A DNA stretch of 64,000 nucleotides from Siphonodentalium dalli (Eukaryota; Mollusca; Scaphopoda; Gadilida; Siphonodentaliidae): assembly GCA_032622095.1 (NCBI GenBank), contig CP136068.1:48912443-48976442 (forward strand). Reading direction: 5' to 3'. The notes under the pieces were generated by a model. That model had not been told where the DNA came from. It worked only from the letters and a program-made list of their open reading frames with translations, and did no database searches. Each line of letters begins with the position of its first letter. Within the stretch, counting starts at the first letter, position 1. Shown here piece by piece: positions 45,037-57,302 of the stretch. The position numbers and the translations under genes are program-made.

Positions 45037-47390
45037 TGAAACAAATACAAATGGGTAAACTAGATCTCGCATACCGCGAATCCGCTATAATCATGTGACA
45101 GTCTCTCTTAACTCTTAAACAACAACTCCACCAGTCAATAGTGTCAATCAGAGGTGAACTGAACGCAATTCCCATGTATTAATATGATGATACGCTAGCG
45201 TAACTAACGAACCAAAGCAAAACCACTCATATGAGGGTAGTTGTGGCTTGCTTTTTTTTTTATCAAAATCAGTTTATCGATTCTCTGGTATTCCGTCCAA
45301 ATAAGATTCACATAAGGCTGTATTTCATGGGTTCGTCGAATGAATGGACCCCAAATTGTAATTTCGAGTATAAATTAGGCAAATCAGGGTAGTCTACCTT
45401 GTCGAGAGGGGAACGGGAACATCTTTAATGAATTTAACCAATTTATTTCTTTTCTTGACGCTGGGTGAGCACTGTGGTGGATATACTATGCCGAGAAGCG
45501 TTCCAGTTCATAGCTGTTCGTGTCATTCAAAGGTGTCACCGTGTCGATTTCAACGAAAATCGACCAACAACGTCATCATGTAACTTTCCCCATTGACCGA
45601 GTTCGCCTGAATGTATCTTCTGCTTTGTTCATCATTATGTGTTCCTTTCGATTCCAGAACATAGTATATTTATGGATTATCACATGCATGTATGTACTAT
45701 ATAGTCTTATATTATGATAACAATTAATTCCTTATTAAATATATGTTATTTCGATTCGCACAGTCCGCACCGTACCAAATGCTGTGCATCAAATGCCCAC
45801 CTTCGCACAGTAAACTAACGATACGAATGAACTTACATTGTAATTCAATGTTCATAATTCTTATTTGCAATACCAGTAATCGAAAGACACAGTAACAAGA
45901 TTTTCCGATTACGACATTAATGCTAAAAGCCCACCGATCTATGCGACAAAAGTGCTCGCGAAATTCAAAACAGTCGCGTCGTATTAGATAATAATTGGTG
46001 ACGTCACAAAATCAGATATAGTCTATATACGACCCAACTCGTCCGGCTTTGGTTCGTTATTAATGTCCGAACTATTCGTCGATATGGCGCTGAAATTACG
46101 TGATTTATTTAATATGAATCGTACGTGACACATGGTGTGCCTCAAGTTTTCCTTTTATCGGCGACAGAACACTAAGAATAATGTATGTAAGAACAGGCAG
46201 TGGTCCCGGCGGCGACGACATGACAAGACTTGTCGTGGATTGTGCAATCTTATCTGGATTCTGGCCCACAGATCCAAACTGACGTAAATGACGTCAGAAA
46301 CTTTGTCATGACATCTTCGCTGGTTTTCATTAAGCTAACCAACGAAATTGTTCGAAATGAAACTAATAATATAGGCCTTTACCACGTGGGAATTCTTCGC
46401 AAGTTGTGAAGTAGCTAATTTAATTTTCATCGTGATGGTCCATTCCTGATTACGTGTTTGGTAATCTCCACACAATTGCTAACCGGAAGTCACGTGGCAA
46501 TTACTCCAAAATCCATACCCGCGATCTTTGAAAAATCACTGATGGATATAGAAAAAAGTATACGACGTCATTCACCTGCGCCTAAGGTATAACAACCAAG
46601 GGCGCCTGCGGCACGCTGCTGGTTGCTATAATATATTTCGATAAATTTGGGATCGTTTCGTCTGTGCCGGTTCGAATTTTTAAATCAGCCGTCGCGTAAG
46701 GGTACGTGCATACACTCGCTAATTTGCCAGGCATTATTTAGCACGCATTTCATTAGAGAAATATACAATGTCCCAGAAAGCGAATGCAAAAATGCTTATA
46801 AAATGCTTATAAAATGCATCTGTACCACTATATGAGAAGTAAAAAATATGTAGTTCTATTAGCAGCTATGTGTTATCGAAATTTTCCTGTAAATAGCATG
46901 CAAATTATCTCAGAAGAATAAATCATACAGGTATTTTAAAGGCAATCTGTTGGTAGCACCATTACATGTGGAACTGTCGAAATTTTACTTCTCATAGCGT
47001 TAGCTTTGTTAAATATGCATTTTATATGAATGTTGAATTTCATATTCTAGCACCATAGGGGATTCTATGAGAAACTGTCAGCAAAACATACCGTGCATAT
47101 TTCCCAGCGTAGCCGTGAGCGTACCATAAATATTGCACATGTACACCTAGTCCAAGGTTTGTTAAACATCAACCAGCTAGTGACTAGTGAAATCGATAGG
47201 GATTATACTATGGAGGGTAAAAATTGTCATAATTCTAAATGATATCCCAATTGTTAATTTAATACTTTCAATTTTTAATTTGTATCTTGCAGTGTTATTC
47301 TTAAACGGTTTACTGAAGATCCAGGTGCGGGTATTCATTGGTTTGGAATTTTCCCCACTTGTATCGTATGCTTTTCAATTGTTGTACATA
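45037..47390. other. Upstream region of gene 2, no further gene recognised
   Basis: It should contain the non-coding first exon and promoter of gene 2, but I cannot locate either with confidence. An imperfect hairpin (TATAACAACCA / TGGTTGCTATA) lies at 46588-46631. Confidence 0.4.
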
Positions 47391-47971
47391 CAAGATTTTC
47401 AAGATTCAAGATTCAATAAGATTTATTTCGTATTCAATATAATTATAATATATATATATATATCAACAGGACCCCACAAAAAAGTTTAACTTGCAAGGGC
47501 AGGGCCCTTATGATTGTATAATGATACAGTGTTATGTGTACGTATATTGGGTGTATATAGTGCGGGTGCGTATTTACAATGTGTGTATTATTGTATAGAG
47601 ATGGGCAAGAAGGGGTGGGGGCATGGGGTGGGGGAGGCGGGTCGGGTTGTGAGATGGTGATTATAGTCATTTTTTTAGTTGTTATGCTTTATCTGGTAGC
47701 CAATATGATTATCTTGATGTCTTTATGCTGAGACCTGCGCGATCGTCTTGCAATTTTCAATAATGTGGGGAATACCAGTATTTAAGGTGATCAATGAAAT
47801 ATGGGTGTGAATACTGCTTGATTTGGTTGAGGAATTGGTTAAGGTTATAGACAAGTTGATTATTTTTGTACTGTTGTTCAGATGAGTGACAAATAGTAAC
47901 ACATGGAGGAAAAGTGGCATAAATTTGGTTGACCTGTTCCTCACCGGGAGAGCTGGCCAGGAGAGGGAGGA

Positions 47972-50132
47972 TTATACTATGAGAATAAAGAGAAGTTCAT
48001 TAATTTCTGCCCCCTCTTCTGGACAGTCTCTGTCGTAAGGGACTGCTGGCTGGTATTGCCTTAGTATATATAATAGGGGAGAGAATACATACAAACTGGA
48101 TTGTTTTTTGATATTTGGGGTGTATTTATTAATGAAATGTGATTTTAGGTACTTATGATATTTGTCACTAGTTTCTACGCGAAGCTTACAATCACATGGG
48201 AGTTCATTCCTTAGACATCTGGCTCTGGTTGATATGACACTTCTTGCTTTTTTTGTTCTTCTGAATTCACAATACAGATTTGAATTTGCTTTGAACCGTG
48301 TATTGTGGTTATGGATATCATGTATATTAGTAAATATTGAAGACAGCGATGTGGGGAGTTTCTTTTGATGGAAATCATGTAAAATTTGTATTAGTTGCAT
48401 GTTTCCAATGTCATTCATCAATAGCAAATTGTGTTCCCTGCATATTTCTTGTATGCTTTTTTTTTTGTAAGATAGTGTGGCGATAGCTTTGTTTTGTATT
48501 TTTTCAAGATTTTCAAGGTTTTTCTTTGTTGTTGCACTCCATATAGCATTACAATATGTGAGATGTGGGATAATCAGTACAGAATAGATTGTTTTCATTG
48601 TATCTCTGGGTATGAAATCACTGATTTTTCTCATTACTCCTAAATTTTTTGACAGTTTCTTAGTAATAGATTCCACTTGCATATTCCATGATAAATTTTC
48701 TTCAATAATAATTCCTAGGAATTTAGTGCTTTTAACTCTTTGTATCTTATTTTCATTGATCTTGAGCTCGGATAGGACAGTTATTTTTTTGCATAGATCT
48801 GTATTCGTAAATATCATGTAATAAGTTTTTTCTAGGTTTAGAGATAGTTTATTAGCAAGAAACCATTTGTTCATTGTCTCCATTTCTTTGTTGACTACAT
48901 CATATGCCTTATTTATATCTTCATTAGAGTAAAATGCATTTGTATCATCAGCAAATAGTATTATATTCAGGTCCTTACAAATATTTGGAAGATCGTTCAT
49001 ATATATCAGAAAGAGTAGAGGGCCAAGTATAGATCCTTGTGGAACTCCACATATTATATCTGTTTGTGAAGACAAGTGGCCTTCATATTGTACAGATTGT
49101 TTTCTATTAGTCAAATAGCTTTGGAACCAGTTCAGTGCAATCCCACGACATCGTTTTCAAGTTTTCAAGTTTATTTAGCATTATATTATGATTTATTGTA
49201 TCAAATGCCTTTGATAGATCAAGGAATACCCCAATGGTGTGTTCTCTATTATCTAGGGCTTGGGTAATTTTCTCTAAGAGATCAGTTAGTGCCAGAATAG
49301 TTGAGTGATTCTTTCTGAAGCCATATTGACTTCTATATAGAATATTGTATTTGGTTAAGTATTTGTTCAGTCGGTTGTACATCATTTTTTCTAGGATTTT
49401 GGAAAATACAGGTAGCACAGAGACTGGCCTGTAGTTACTTAATGTGGTTGGGTCTTTAGCTTTGAAAATAGGTACAACTTTTGCTATCTTTATGAGGTCT
49501 GGAAAAATTCCATTAGCAAGAGAAAGATTGCATATATGTGTAATGGGTTTAATAATAAATTCGCTACAATGTTTCAATATTGAACACTTGAGATCATCAA
49601 TACCAGCAGCCTTTTTTGCACTGATATTTTTGAGAATTTCTATGACTTCAAGTTCATCTGTTGGTTGGATAAAGAATGAAGAACACTTAGGTTGATTAAG
49701 GTAATCTGCTGGATTCTTGTTAGATTTAATTTTTGAAGCAAGGGTTGGTCCAATATTGGTGAAGAATTCATTGAATTTGGTAGCAATTTCCTCTTTGTTA
49801 TTAATATATTTATTTTCATAAAAGAACTCTGTTACATTTTTGCTTCCCTGTTTCTTGTTGAGAATGTTTTTAATCAGTTTCCATGTGCCATTGATATTAC
49901 CTTCATATTGTTGGAATTTCCTATGATAATAGTGTTGTTTAGCAGTACGGATAATTGAATTTAGTCTATTCCTATACTTCTTGTATCGATCATTATTATA
50001 GTATGTTCTGTTCTTAATGAATATTTTATATAGTTTATTTTTTCTTCTAATGGAATTCAGTATACCTGCTGTTATCCATGGATTGCAATGATTAGAAGGT
50101 TTGATTTTCTTTCTGATGTTTGGAAAATTATT
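47972..50132 (-). pseudogene. LINE reverse transcriptase domain and C-terminus
   Basis: After a linker with KKAAGIDDLKCSILKHCSE, the palm and fingers show KVVPIFKAKD, NYRPVSVLPVFSKILEK, SQYGFRKNHSTILAL and FLDLSKAFDTINH. Then, after a one-base frame change near 49145, come GVPQGSILGPLLFLIYMNDL and FADDTNAFYS. The catalytic aspartates are in LSKAFD and FADD. The thumb has NKWFLANKLSLNLEKT and TKFLGIIIEENLSW. The frame ends at 47972. The family role is target-primed reverse transcription. This copy cannot make a full protein. Confidence 0.9.
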
Positions 50133-50135
50133 ATT

Positions 50136-51413
50136 TTAAATGTTTGTTAATGTTTCGTGGAAAGAATTGTAGGCTTTGTTGCAATCCTGGTTGTCTAACA
50201 CCATAGTCCAGCCAATTTTGGATATTTCGGTTATAAAATTTTCTTTGTTTCTTTTTGAATAGTCTCTTTGCCATATAAATACGTCTTTCTTATTCGTTGT
50301 TTTAGTTCCATTGCTCAAAAGGAGATAGCTAGGCATGTGATCTGTAATGTCTTCCACGAATATACCAGCATTGGTAGATGAGGAGAGGAGACAGTTGGAG
50401 AATATGTTGTCAATAAGGGTTGCACTGAACTCAGTTATTCTAGTGGGCTTCGTTATTGATGGCAAGAACATAAATTACTTTAGTAAGTTAAGGAAGTTGT
50501 TTCCGCTGGTGTTATTAGTATTTATGTTTATATTAACGTCTCCCATTAGGAAACAATCTTTTTTCTCTTTATGTATCTGGGTTAATACTGTTTCAAGTTT
50601 TTCAAGAAAGTCATCGACATTAGAATTTGGGCTTCGATATATACATCCTACTACATGTTTTTTTTATTTCTTTTTTTTCAGGAATTTCAATAAATAAGCT
50701 CTCAAAGTTCTCACTGAACAAAGACAAGTCTGATCGTACCTGTGCTTCAATGCTTTCATGTACATAAAGTCCAACTCCACCCCCACCTCTATCACTCCTG
50801 TGTTTCTCATATAAGCTATAGCTTCCCATTTTGGTTAGATCCACAGGAGATTCATCCTTAAGCCAAGTTTCAGTAACGCCTATTAGATCAAATCTGTGTC
50901 TACATGTATACAGGAAAGTGGATAACTTGTCCATGTTTTTTAATAGTGAACGTATGTTGAAGTGTATCATTGACGATGACACATTTTGGTTTATTATTTT
51001 CAATTTATCGTTAAATTCATCAAGGAGGGTATAGTTAGAGGAGTTTTCAGGATTGACTGGGTTTAAATTGTAGTCATCATCATCCATTTGATGTTCTTCG
51101 CGGAAGTCATCATTTAGAGTGAATGGGTTCATTAAAAATGATTTATTTGAATTTGTGTGAGTATATTCTTGTTTCATGTCAAATAATGCCAGTCGAAACA
51201 GTGCCTCTTCCTCCATGTGATTAAATGGAAATAACGTCTCATTACAATGGTAGCAAACCATGGGCTATCATCATTAGCTAGCTTCGTGAAATCTGTTTTT
51301 AGTAATTTAGAGCAGCGGAGGTGAATCCATTGATCACACAGGTCACAACATAACGCATCTTGATTTTTTCTCACTGATTTGTTGCATGTAGAGCATGGGT
51401 ATTTTAGAGGCAT
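50136..51413 (-). pseudogene. LINE PHD finger and AP endonuclease region
   Basis: It starts MPLKYPCSTCNK (ATG at 51411-51413). The C4HC3 PHD pattern is CSTC...CCDLCDQWIHLRC...W then, after a one-base frame change, CYHC. The endonuclease shows SSSMIHFNIRSLLKN, LIGVTETWL, DRGGGGVGLYVHE and, in a shifted frame, VVGCIYRSPN and CFLMGDVNIN. Near the end it has TRITEFSATLIDNIFSN and ITDHMP. These are the E, GD.N, L.DNI and DH catalytic stations of EEP nucleases. The role is nicking the target DNA. Confidence 0.85.
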
Positions 51414-51500
51414 GGTAATGTGGTTGTATGGGGGGGGGGTATGGAGGGGGCTACAAATGTAGCGGGTAGCCCATAACCGAAAGAAGGTCGTCAAAATGTG

Positions 51501-51890
51501 ACATAAAGTTATAATATCACCCTGGTTAACTGGTCCAGTTATTATGTAAATCCTTCTGATAAGCTATGATTTTTGTGGGCCAAAATTATTCTGTTATAAA
51601 TTAAGTACTGCAATTTAATATTTTAGCTTCATTTAAGGGGCGGGCAGTTGTTTGACACGTTCCTCCAACGAATAAATCTCTAGCTACGTCCCTGACATTG
51701 TCTACAATACTAAGTAGTGTTTACAGTGTTAGAGTTTGAGGAGAGCTTTCCGATGAATGGCAACAAGCCATATTTCCGACTAAATCCTGAAAAGTTACCC
51801 ATAATTCTGCTGTGTTTAAGGAGACGATTACTTAGGGCATTACTGTATATAAGAATAAAATAGCAAAATGAAACTTAAAATATTGAATTA
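51501..51890. other. Short spacer between LINE and Helitron
   Basis: I see no gene or repeat structure that I can name. Confidence 0.4.
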
Positions 51891-53447
51891 CTAGCGGGCT
51901 ACGTGGCGTTGCCAGGTTAAAGTGACCCTCTGCTGTGGATAATTGTTGGGAATAGAGAATACACTTGCTCAAAGTGTTACACGTATTCTCATAAATTGTA
52001 TATCCAAATGGATTCACAAAACGTCATTCTTATACATGGATTATAAGTAGTGTCTCACTTTGGCATTTTGAATGTCAACTTGGTTATCACGATTAATTCG
52101 TCTCACCAATAAAGAAGTATTTATGCATTTACAGCTGTGCGTACTTCAGACGTTATAAACTTTTAAATCGTAGAGTTGACGTGGTTGGATTTGATTGTTT
52201 TAGATATATTTTTTAAAATATTTGTTATTGGGATCAAAACATGAACACCATAAACAGGTTAGTTCGCAAAAATAAATGACGACAATTGGGTTTTACATCG
52301 AGATTTATAAATCGATCTTGTGGGTTAGACCATGCATGTTTCAGAGGACACCTGGTTGCCATATCTCCACGAGGATACAGATGTTTTAAAGAAATGTCAT
52401 GGTGCTATATTGGCTAATTATTCTAAGTTTAAACGAAATATTGCTATATTTCAGCTACATGTGCTGGACACAGCAAGATTTTAAGTTGTTTATTAGGGCT
52501 ATGAGTCTGTTCTAAAATAAAAGAAATCCCCTGTAACGGGCGTATACTATGTACCCTTGTCAGATGCCAGTATTGGAATATCTTGAAAAGTCATGTGCTA
52601 TTGGTTGTGTTTTCTTTTATCTCAGAAGAAACTACATTTGACTGCACACTGTGACGACTATTTTTGAACAGGCTTTCTATACATTTCCATCTGACAAATG
52701 GAATCTTTTTTGTGAAAAATATCTTGAATTGGACAGACTCAATTGTGTTATAATACATGAGCCATTCTAACATGCCACTCTCTGATGGTTCAATGTCCCT
52801 CATTTTGCAAGAACATCTGTATTTCTTAAATAGAATGATAAATATACTTTTAATACTTCATTCAATGTATCTGGGGGTTTTTTCTAGCTCACTATATGAA
52901 TTCCCTGATTCCAGTCCCCATATAAATATGACAGTTGAGAAGCTCTAATTGTTCAAGTGACTTAATTCGGTCACCTTTATGTTGAGGTTGGGAAATTTGA
53001 ATGCCAAAAACTAAGAGAACGAATTATGGAGATAACTGTATACAATTTTCGTGGATTTAGGCGACTGAGACATTCTTATCAATGTTAGTGCCCCTCCCAT
53101 CTCCAGCCCTGACACAAACGGCAGCAAATATGGCGTCAAAACCACATGAATTTATTCCTCGTATCACTGGAGAACGTGAATGAATTTCGTGGAAATTAGT
53201 GCTAAACATATTTGTGTCAGCTTTGGTACCCCTCGTATCCCCATTCATAATTCGAACGGCACAACTTTTGACATATGAGTATGTATAAGTTTGGTGGTAA
53301 TCGACAGCTAAACAAATTCTCATCAAATTTAGTGCCCCTCCCCCATCTCGCACAAAACGGCACCAATTTGACCTCTAACTCATTAGATTATATTATACTC
53401 GTACCATGGAGAAGAATATGTATCAATTTGCTGGAAATCGGCGCTAA

Positions 53448-54828
53448 GGGTGGATACACACATGCATGTAATCTCTGTATATGTCGTGTATTTGTCGTTT
53501 TACATGGATCATACAAACCATGTAATATGTGTCCGCTGACAATCCAATCATTGCGGCTATGTTTGATCACAGTGAGCCAAGCTCTGAACGTGCAGAGAGC
53601 CGTTGGCTGAACGAAGTCGTCAGGCCGCTTAACATAATTGTTCGCGCGATAACCCAAATGTTGGACTTTCTGTTTAAATCATTGTCAGTCTTCTCTTGAT
53701 TTTTATACCAGTGATGGCCCCAGGATTTCCACAACGCTATAATCCCCAACATGGGGGGCAATATTATCATATTTCCCTGACGCAGGGGCTATATATGGTC
53801 CCCGACTTGGGGCTATATATGACCCCGAGAGCTACCAGGCGGGGTGGCTAACTCTGAGCTAATTAAGTAAAACATATTATATTGTTATCCAATATTAGAG
53901 TTTTACTTCGTAAATCATTGGGATTTAGAATTAACTGGTTAACCCCAAATTCGCGTTCGTAACGCCACAACGAACTGTTGCCCGCCCTGAATTAACTGTT
54001 GTCCGGTTTGCAATCACGGTCAGCTTTTGTGACGTCACGAGTGAACTGTTGCCCGACCCGAGTGAACTGTTGACTGGCTCCGAGCGAACTGTTGACTGGC
54101 CCGAACGAACTGTTACATGGTTTGCAATTTCCGTGACGTTTCGGCTATTTCCTTTTTGCATTCAGATACATGGCGGTATATTCCAGTTAGTTCTCATAAT
54201 TCGAAATAACACTATTAAAGAGTGTGATTAATTAGCAATGACCTGATTATATACAAGTAAATGTATTGGGTAACAAAGCAATTATTTCATGTGTCTTTTG
54301 GGAACAGGCAAAAGTGTTGTCCCTCGGTATCAGGAATGACCATCGAACTGTTGCCCTCGGCCTTCGGCCTTGGGCAACAGTTCGATAGTCATTCCTGATA
54401 CCTCGGGACAACAATTTTGACTGTTCCCAAAAGACACATGAAATAATTGCTTATTGTACCTTCTTGCCCAGATTATTCCGACCGATACATTCAACTAAGC
54501 CCCTTATCGATTTGAAGCTTTCGAAACCCCACGCCAAACAAGCTTCATGGTCGAAAATGTTCTATATCAAGCCTGTATACGCCAGATGTGTCGCCAGATA
54601 TCGCACAGACTTAACTAATTTCCACACCCGTAAGAGAAGACATGTTTTGGACTGGCCTTAAATGTCCTGACAGCAGACAGTTTGACTTCGCTTGTCACTA
54701 CTCACTTGTCTGGCCTGTTAACAATGAACCGCTCGCGCGCAGGTGATTAATGTTGTCAATTATTGGTGTGGCCATGTAAAATACATGTATTTTACATACA
54801 GAGATTACATGCATGTGTGTATCCACCC
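53448..54828. mobile_element. PIF/Harbinger-type non-autonomous element
   Basis: TAA target duplications (53445-53447 and 54829-54831) flank inverted ends GGGTGGATACACACATGCAT, identical for at least 33 bp. Removing it restores a continuous H1 satellite unit (...CGGCGC-TAA-AATAG...). A 3-bp TAA/TTA-type duplication with a GGG start fits PIF/Harbinger. The interior carries the AACTGTTG element (53885-54455) and a 65-codon frame (54464-54661) that I do not recognise. Confidence 0.8.
53885..54455. mobile_element. AACTGTTG repeat element, copy B
   Basis: Same order as copy A (880-1411): AGAGTTTTACTTCGTAAATC, the GAACTGTTG series, CCGTGACGTTTCGGCTATTT, then the right-hand inverted repeat with GGTATCAGGAATGAC. 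About 100 bp in the middle differ completely between the copies. Confidence 0.7.
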
Positions 54829-55667
54829 TAAAATAGTTTTTTATCATTGTTGGTGCCCCTCTCCCCCTCGGTGAACCCCTGACACATATCATAGGGATGA
54901 ATTTGGTGGAAATTAGCGCTAAACATATTTTTTATCAGTTTTGATGACACTCACATGCCAATCGCTGACTCAAGCGGCGCCACTTTTGACATCTTTAAAA
55001 CACAAAATTAGACTCATTATGAAAATGACTATATATAAAATTGGTGGAAATCGGCGACTAACCAAATCGTATATAAAAAAATTATTTTATTTTTTTTATC
55101 AATTTTGATTCCCCTCTCCCCTTCAATAGAACCCTGACTCGAATGATGCCACTTTTGACAGCTTTAATCAACAACATTAGACACCTGATATCTTGGAGAT
55201 GATTATATATAAGTTTGGTGGTAATCGGCGACTAATCAATTTTTTATCAAATTTAGTGCTCCGCCTCAATCTCTCACCTAAACAGCACCAATTTGGAGTT
55301 TTTAAATAACACGATTAGATTTCTTGTGTATGTGTATGTGTATCAATTTTGTGGAACACGGCGCTAAAATTATTTTTTATCAATTGTGGTGCCCCTCTCC
55401 CATTGCGTGCACCGCTGACTCGAACGGCGTCAATTTGGGCACTTTAAACCACGCCTATAGATCCTCATACCATGGAGATGATTATGATTATGTATAAGTT
55501 TGATGGAAATCGGCGACAAAAAAATGCTGCCCCTCCCCTTTTCTGCCCCTGACAACAACATCGTCACTTTATAAAATTCTAACCCACACCATTATCTTCT
55601 TCGTAAAAGGTCACCCCTGTTATAACCGTTTGGTGCCATCTGGGTGGTCTCCCGTGAATTTCTATAG

Positions 55668-55705
55668 AATACAGACAGGCAGACAGATAGACAGACAGAC
55701 AGACA
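55668..55705. repeat. (GACA)n microsatellite
   Basis: The CTGT-type tetranucleotide run in the head of H1 copy 1, seen here as its complement. Confidence 0.9.
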
Positions 55706-56103
55706 GCCATTCGCAAATATAGATATATTGATATGTATATAAAGAAAGTAAACTGTATAAGAATACATTTGCAAGATAAAAAGATTGCAAGATCAATTAT
55801 TGAAATTAATTAAAGCATTAAATAGACAATTGGATATAGTATTATTATAGAAGAAAACTTGGGCTATGTGCCCAAGTGCAATCTTTACACGACCGCTGAT
55901 TTATCGAAAACTATTATAAACAAATCACATGTTTTCAGCGCTATATATCGACGAATTTGTCCGGACATCTTCCGCGTGTGTATGTTTGAGATATCTATGT
56001 AAATATATATTCTGGGTTCGAACGAGCAATGTCCGTTTATGAAAATATTTTTAAAAGAATGACGATTTAAAAAATGAACGGTACTTTTTCTTAACACCGT
56101 CAT

Positions 56104-56845
56104 ATTGTTTCACCCACATCATAGATAAATCAGCAGGACCCGCCAACATTATAGCTAAATCAGCAGGACCCGCCAACATCATAGCTAAATCAGCAGGACC
56201 CGCCAACACCATAGCTAAATATGCAGGACCCGCCAACATCATAGTTAAATAGGCAGGACCCGCCAACATTATAGCTAAATCAGCAGGACCCACCAACATC
56301 ATAACTAAATCAGCAGGACCCGCCAACATCATAGCTAAATCAGCAGGACCCGCCAACACCATAGCTAAATCAGCAGGACCCCCAACATCATAGCCAAATC
56401 AGCAGGACCCGCCAACACCATAGCTAAATCAGCAGGACCCCCAACATCATAGCTAAATCAGCAGGACCCGCCAATAACATAGCTAAATCAGCAGACCCGC
56501 CAACATCATAGCTAAATCAGCAGGACCCGCCAACACCATAGCTAAATCAGCAGGACCCCCAACATCATAGCTAAATCAGCAGGACCCGCCAATAACATAG
56601 CTAAATCAGCAGACCCGCCAACATCATAGCTAAATCAGCAGAACCCCCAACAACATAGCTAAATCAGCAGGACCCCCAACATCATAGCTAAATCAGCAGG
56701 ACCCCCAACAACATAGCTAAATCAGCAGGACCCGCCAATAACATAGCTAAATCAGCAGACCCGCCAACATCATAGCTAAATCAGCAGGACCCCCAACAAC
56801 ATAGCTAAATCAGCAGAACCAGCCAATATACCATATAGCATTATA
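56104..56845. repeat. 30-bp minisatellite
   Basis: About 24 units of CATAGCTAAATCAGCAGGAC plus CCGCCAACAC, with 28-29-bp variants (loss of G or C in GGACCCGCC) that recur as multi-unit blocks at 56380-56780. A 103-codon minus-strand frame over it is an artefact. Confidence 0.95.
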
Positions 56846-56879
56846 GTAGACCCGCCAACATCATATCATTATAGCAGGA

Positions 56880-57300
56880 CTACTTGACCAGCGTAAACTT
56901 ACCTTAAATGTGTTTCCAACGGCACTGTGATTATTCTCTGACACATTAAACGCGCGATATTTCTTATGGTGACATCTACACGGCTCAATGTATTATAGAA
57001 CCAGTTTTCAATAGATAGCTTTTTTCAATCAATTATCAGAAGCTAATCCTCGCTGCATACATTATATCCTACAACAACGTCTTTCTAAGCTAAAGAGTAT
57101 GATGTTATGTTAAATAAATACCATCAGAGGGTAGTTTTTATTAGCTCAACGCATTTTTTGTCTTGCAATGTTATTCTTATACAGTTTACTTTTATATGTA
57201 TTATGTATATTACAATATTTTAAGTTTCATTTTGCTATTTTATTCTTATATATTTAACTTTTTATAAAACTCAATATTCTAATTTCGATCTTGCTGTTTT
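56880..57300. other. Spacer without assignable features
   Basis: AT-rich, with a weak duplication of 'ttttgctattttattcttatat' near 57225 and 57290. Confidence 0.4.
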
Positions 57301-57302
57301 AT

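Larger units (their letters stand above)
47391..51500 (-). mobile_element. Near-complete non-LTR retrotransposon, PHD-EEP-RT
   Basis: The element runs on the minus strand from about 51.4-51.5 kb to a 3' tail of TTGAATC repeats at 47391-47420. It seems to have coded one long protein: PHD finger, AP-type endonuclease, reverse transcriptase. I count about five disablements: frameshifts near 51256, 50660 (in a T-run) and 49145, and stops near 50475 and 50133. The short-repeat tail and PHD finger suggest the CR1/L2/jockey group; the clade is not settled. Confidence 0.85.
53060..55570. repeat. Degenerate ~150-bp tandem repeats within H1 copy 1
   Basis: Successive units repeat 'gtataagtttggtggaaatcggcg', 'ttttatcaattttgatgcccctctcccc' and 'gactcgaacggcgccacttttgac' motifs with considerable divergence. 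The units continue on both sides of the Harbinger-like insertion. Confidence 0.8.
51891..55723 (-). mobile_element. Non-autonomous Helitron-like element H1, copy 1
   Basis: On the minus strand it starts A|TCTATATTTGCGAATG (55723) and ends in a hairpin region CCTGGCAACGCCA then CCCGCTAG|T (51891). This is the A|TC...CTRR|T border of Helitrons with a 3' hairpin about 11 nt before CTAG. Order from its 5' end: (CTGT)n head (55667-55710), conserved 130-bp module, degenerate ~150-bp tandem units ('ggtggaaatcggcgac', 'gcccctctcccc'), then a ~1.1-kb unique body. It is interrupted by a Harbinger-like element (53448-54828). No Rep/helicase frame is present. Copy 2 at 60530-63361 is inverted relative to it. 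Confidence 0.8.

Noticed and set aside
44614-45072. Longer start (45072) for gene 2 exon 1 and read-through past 44727
   Set aside because: A strong acceptor at 45036-45037 and a GTGGGT donor at 44726 bound the exon, and only the shorter model puts a signal peptide at the N terminus and restores codon V94.
56051-56362. 103-codon frame with GPADLAMMLA repeats
   Set aside because: It is a product of the 30-bp minisatellite, with no conserved flanking coding sequence.
56104-56845. CRISPR-like regular 30-bp repeats
   Set aside because: The repeats are directly adjacent with no spacers, and the genome is clearly eukaryotic. The same applies to 13660-14170 and 59366-59930.
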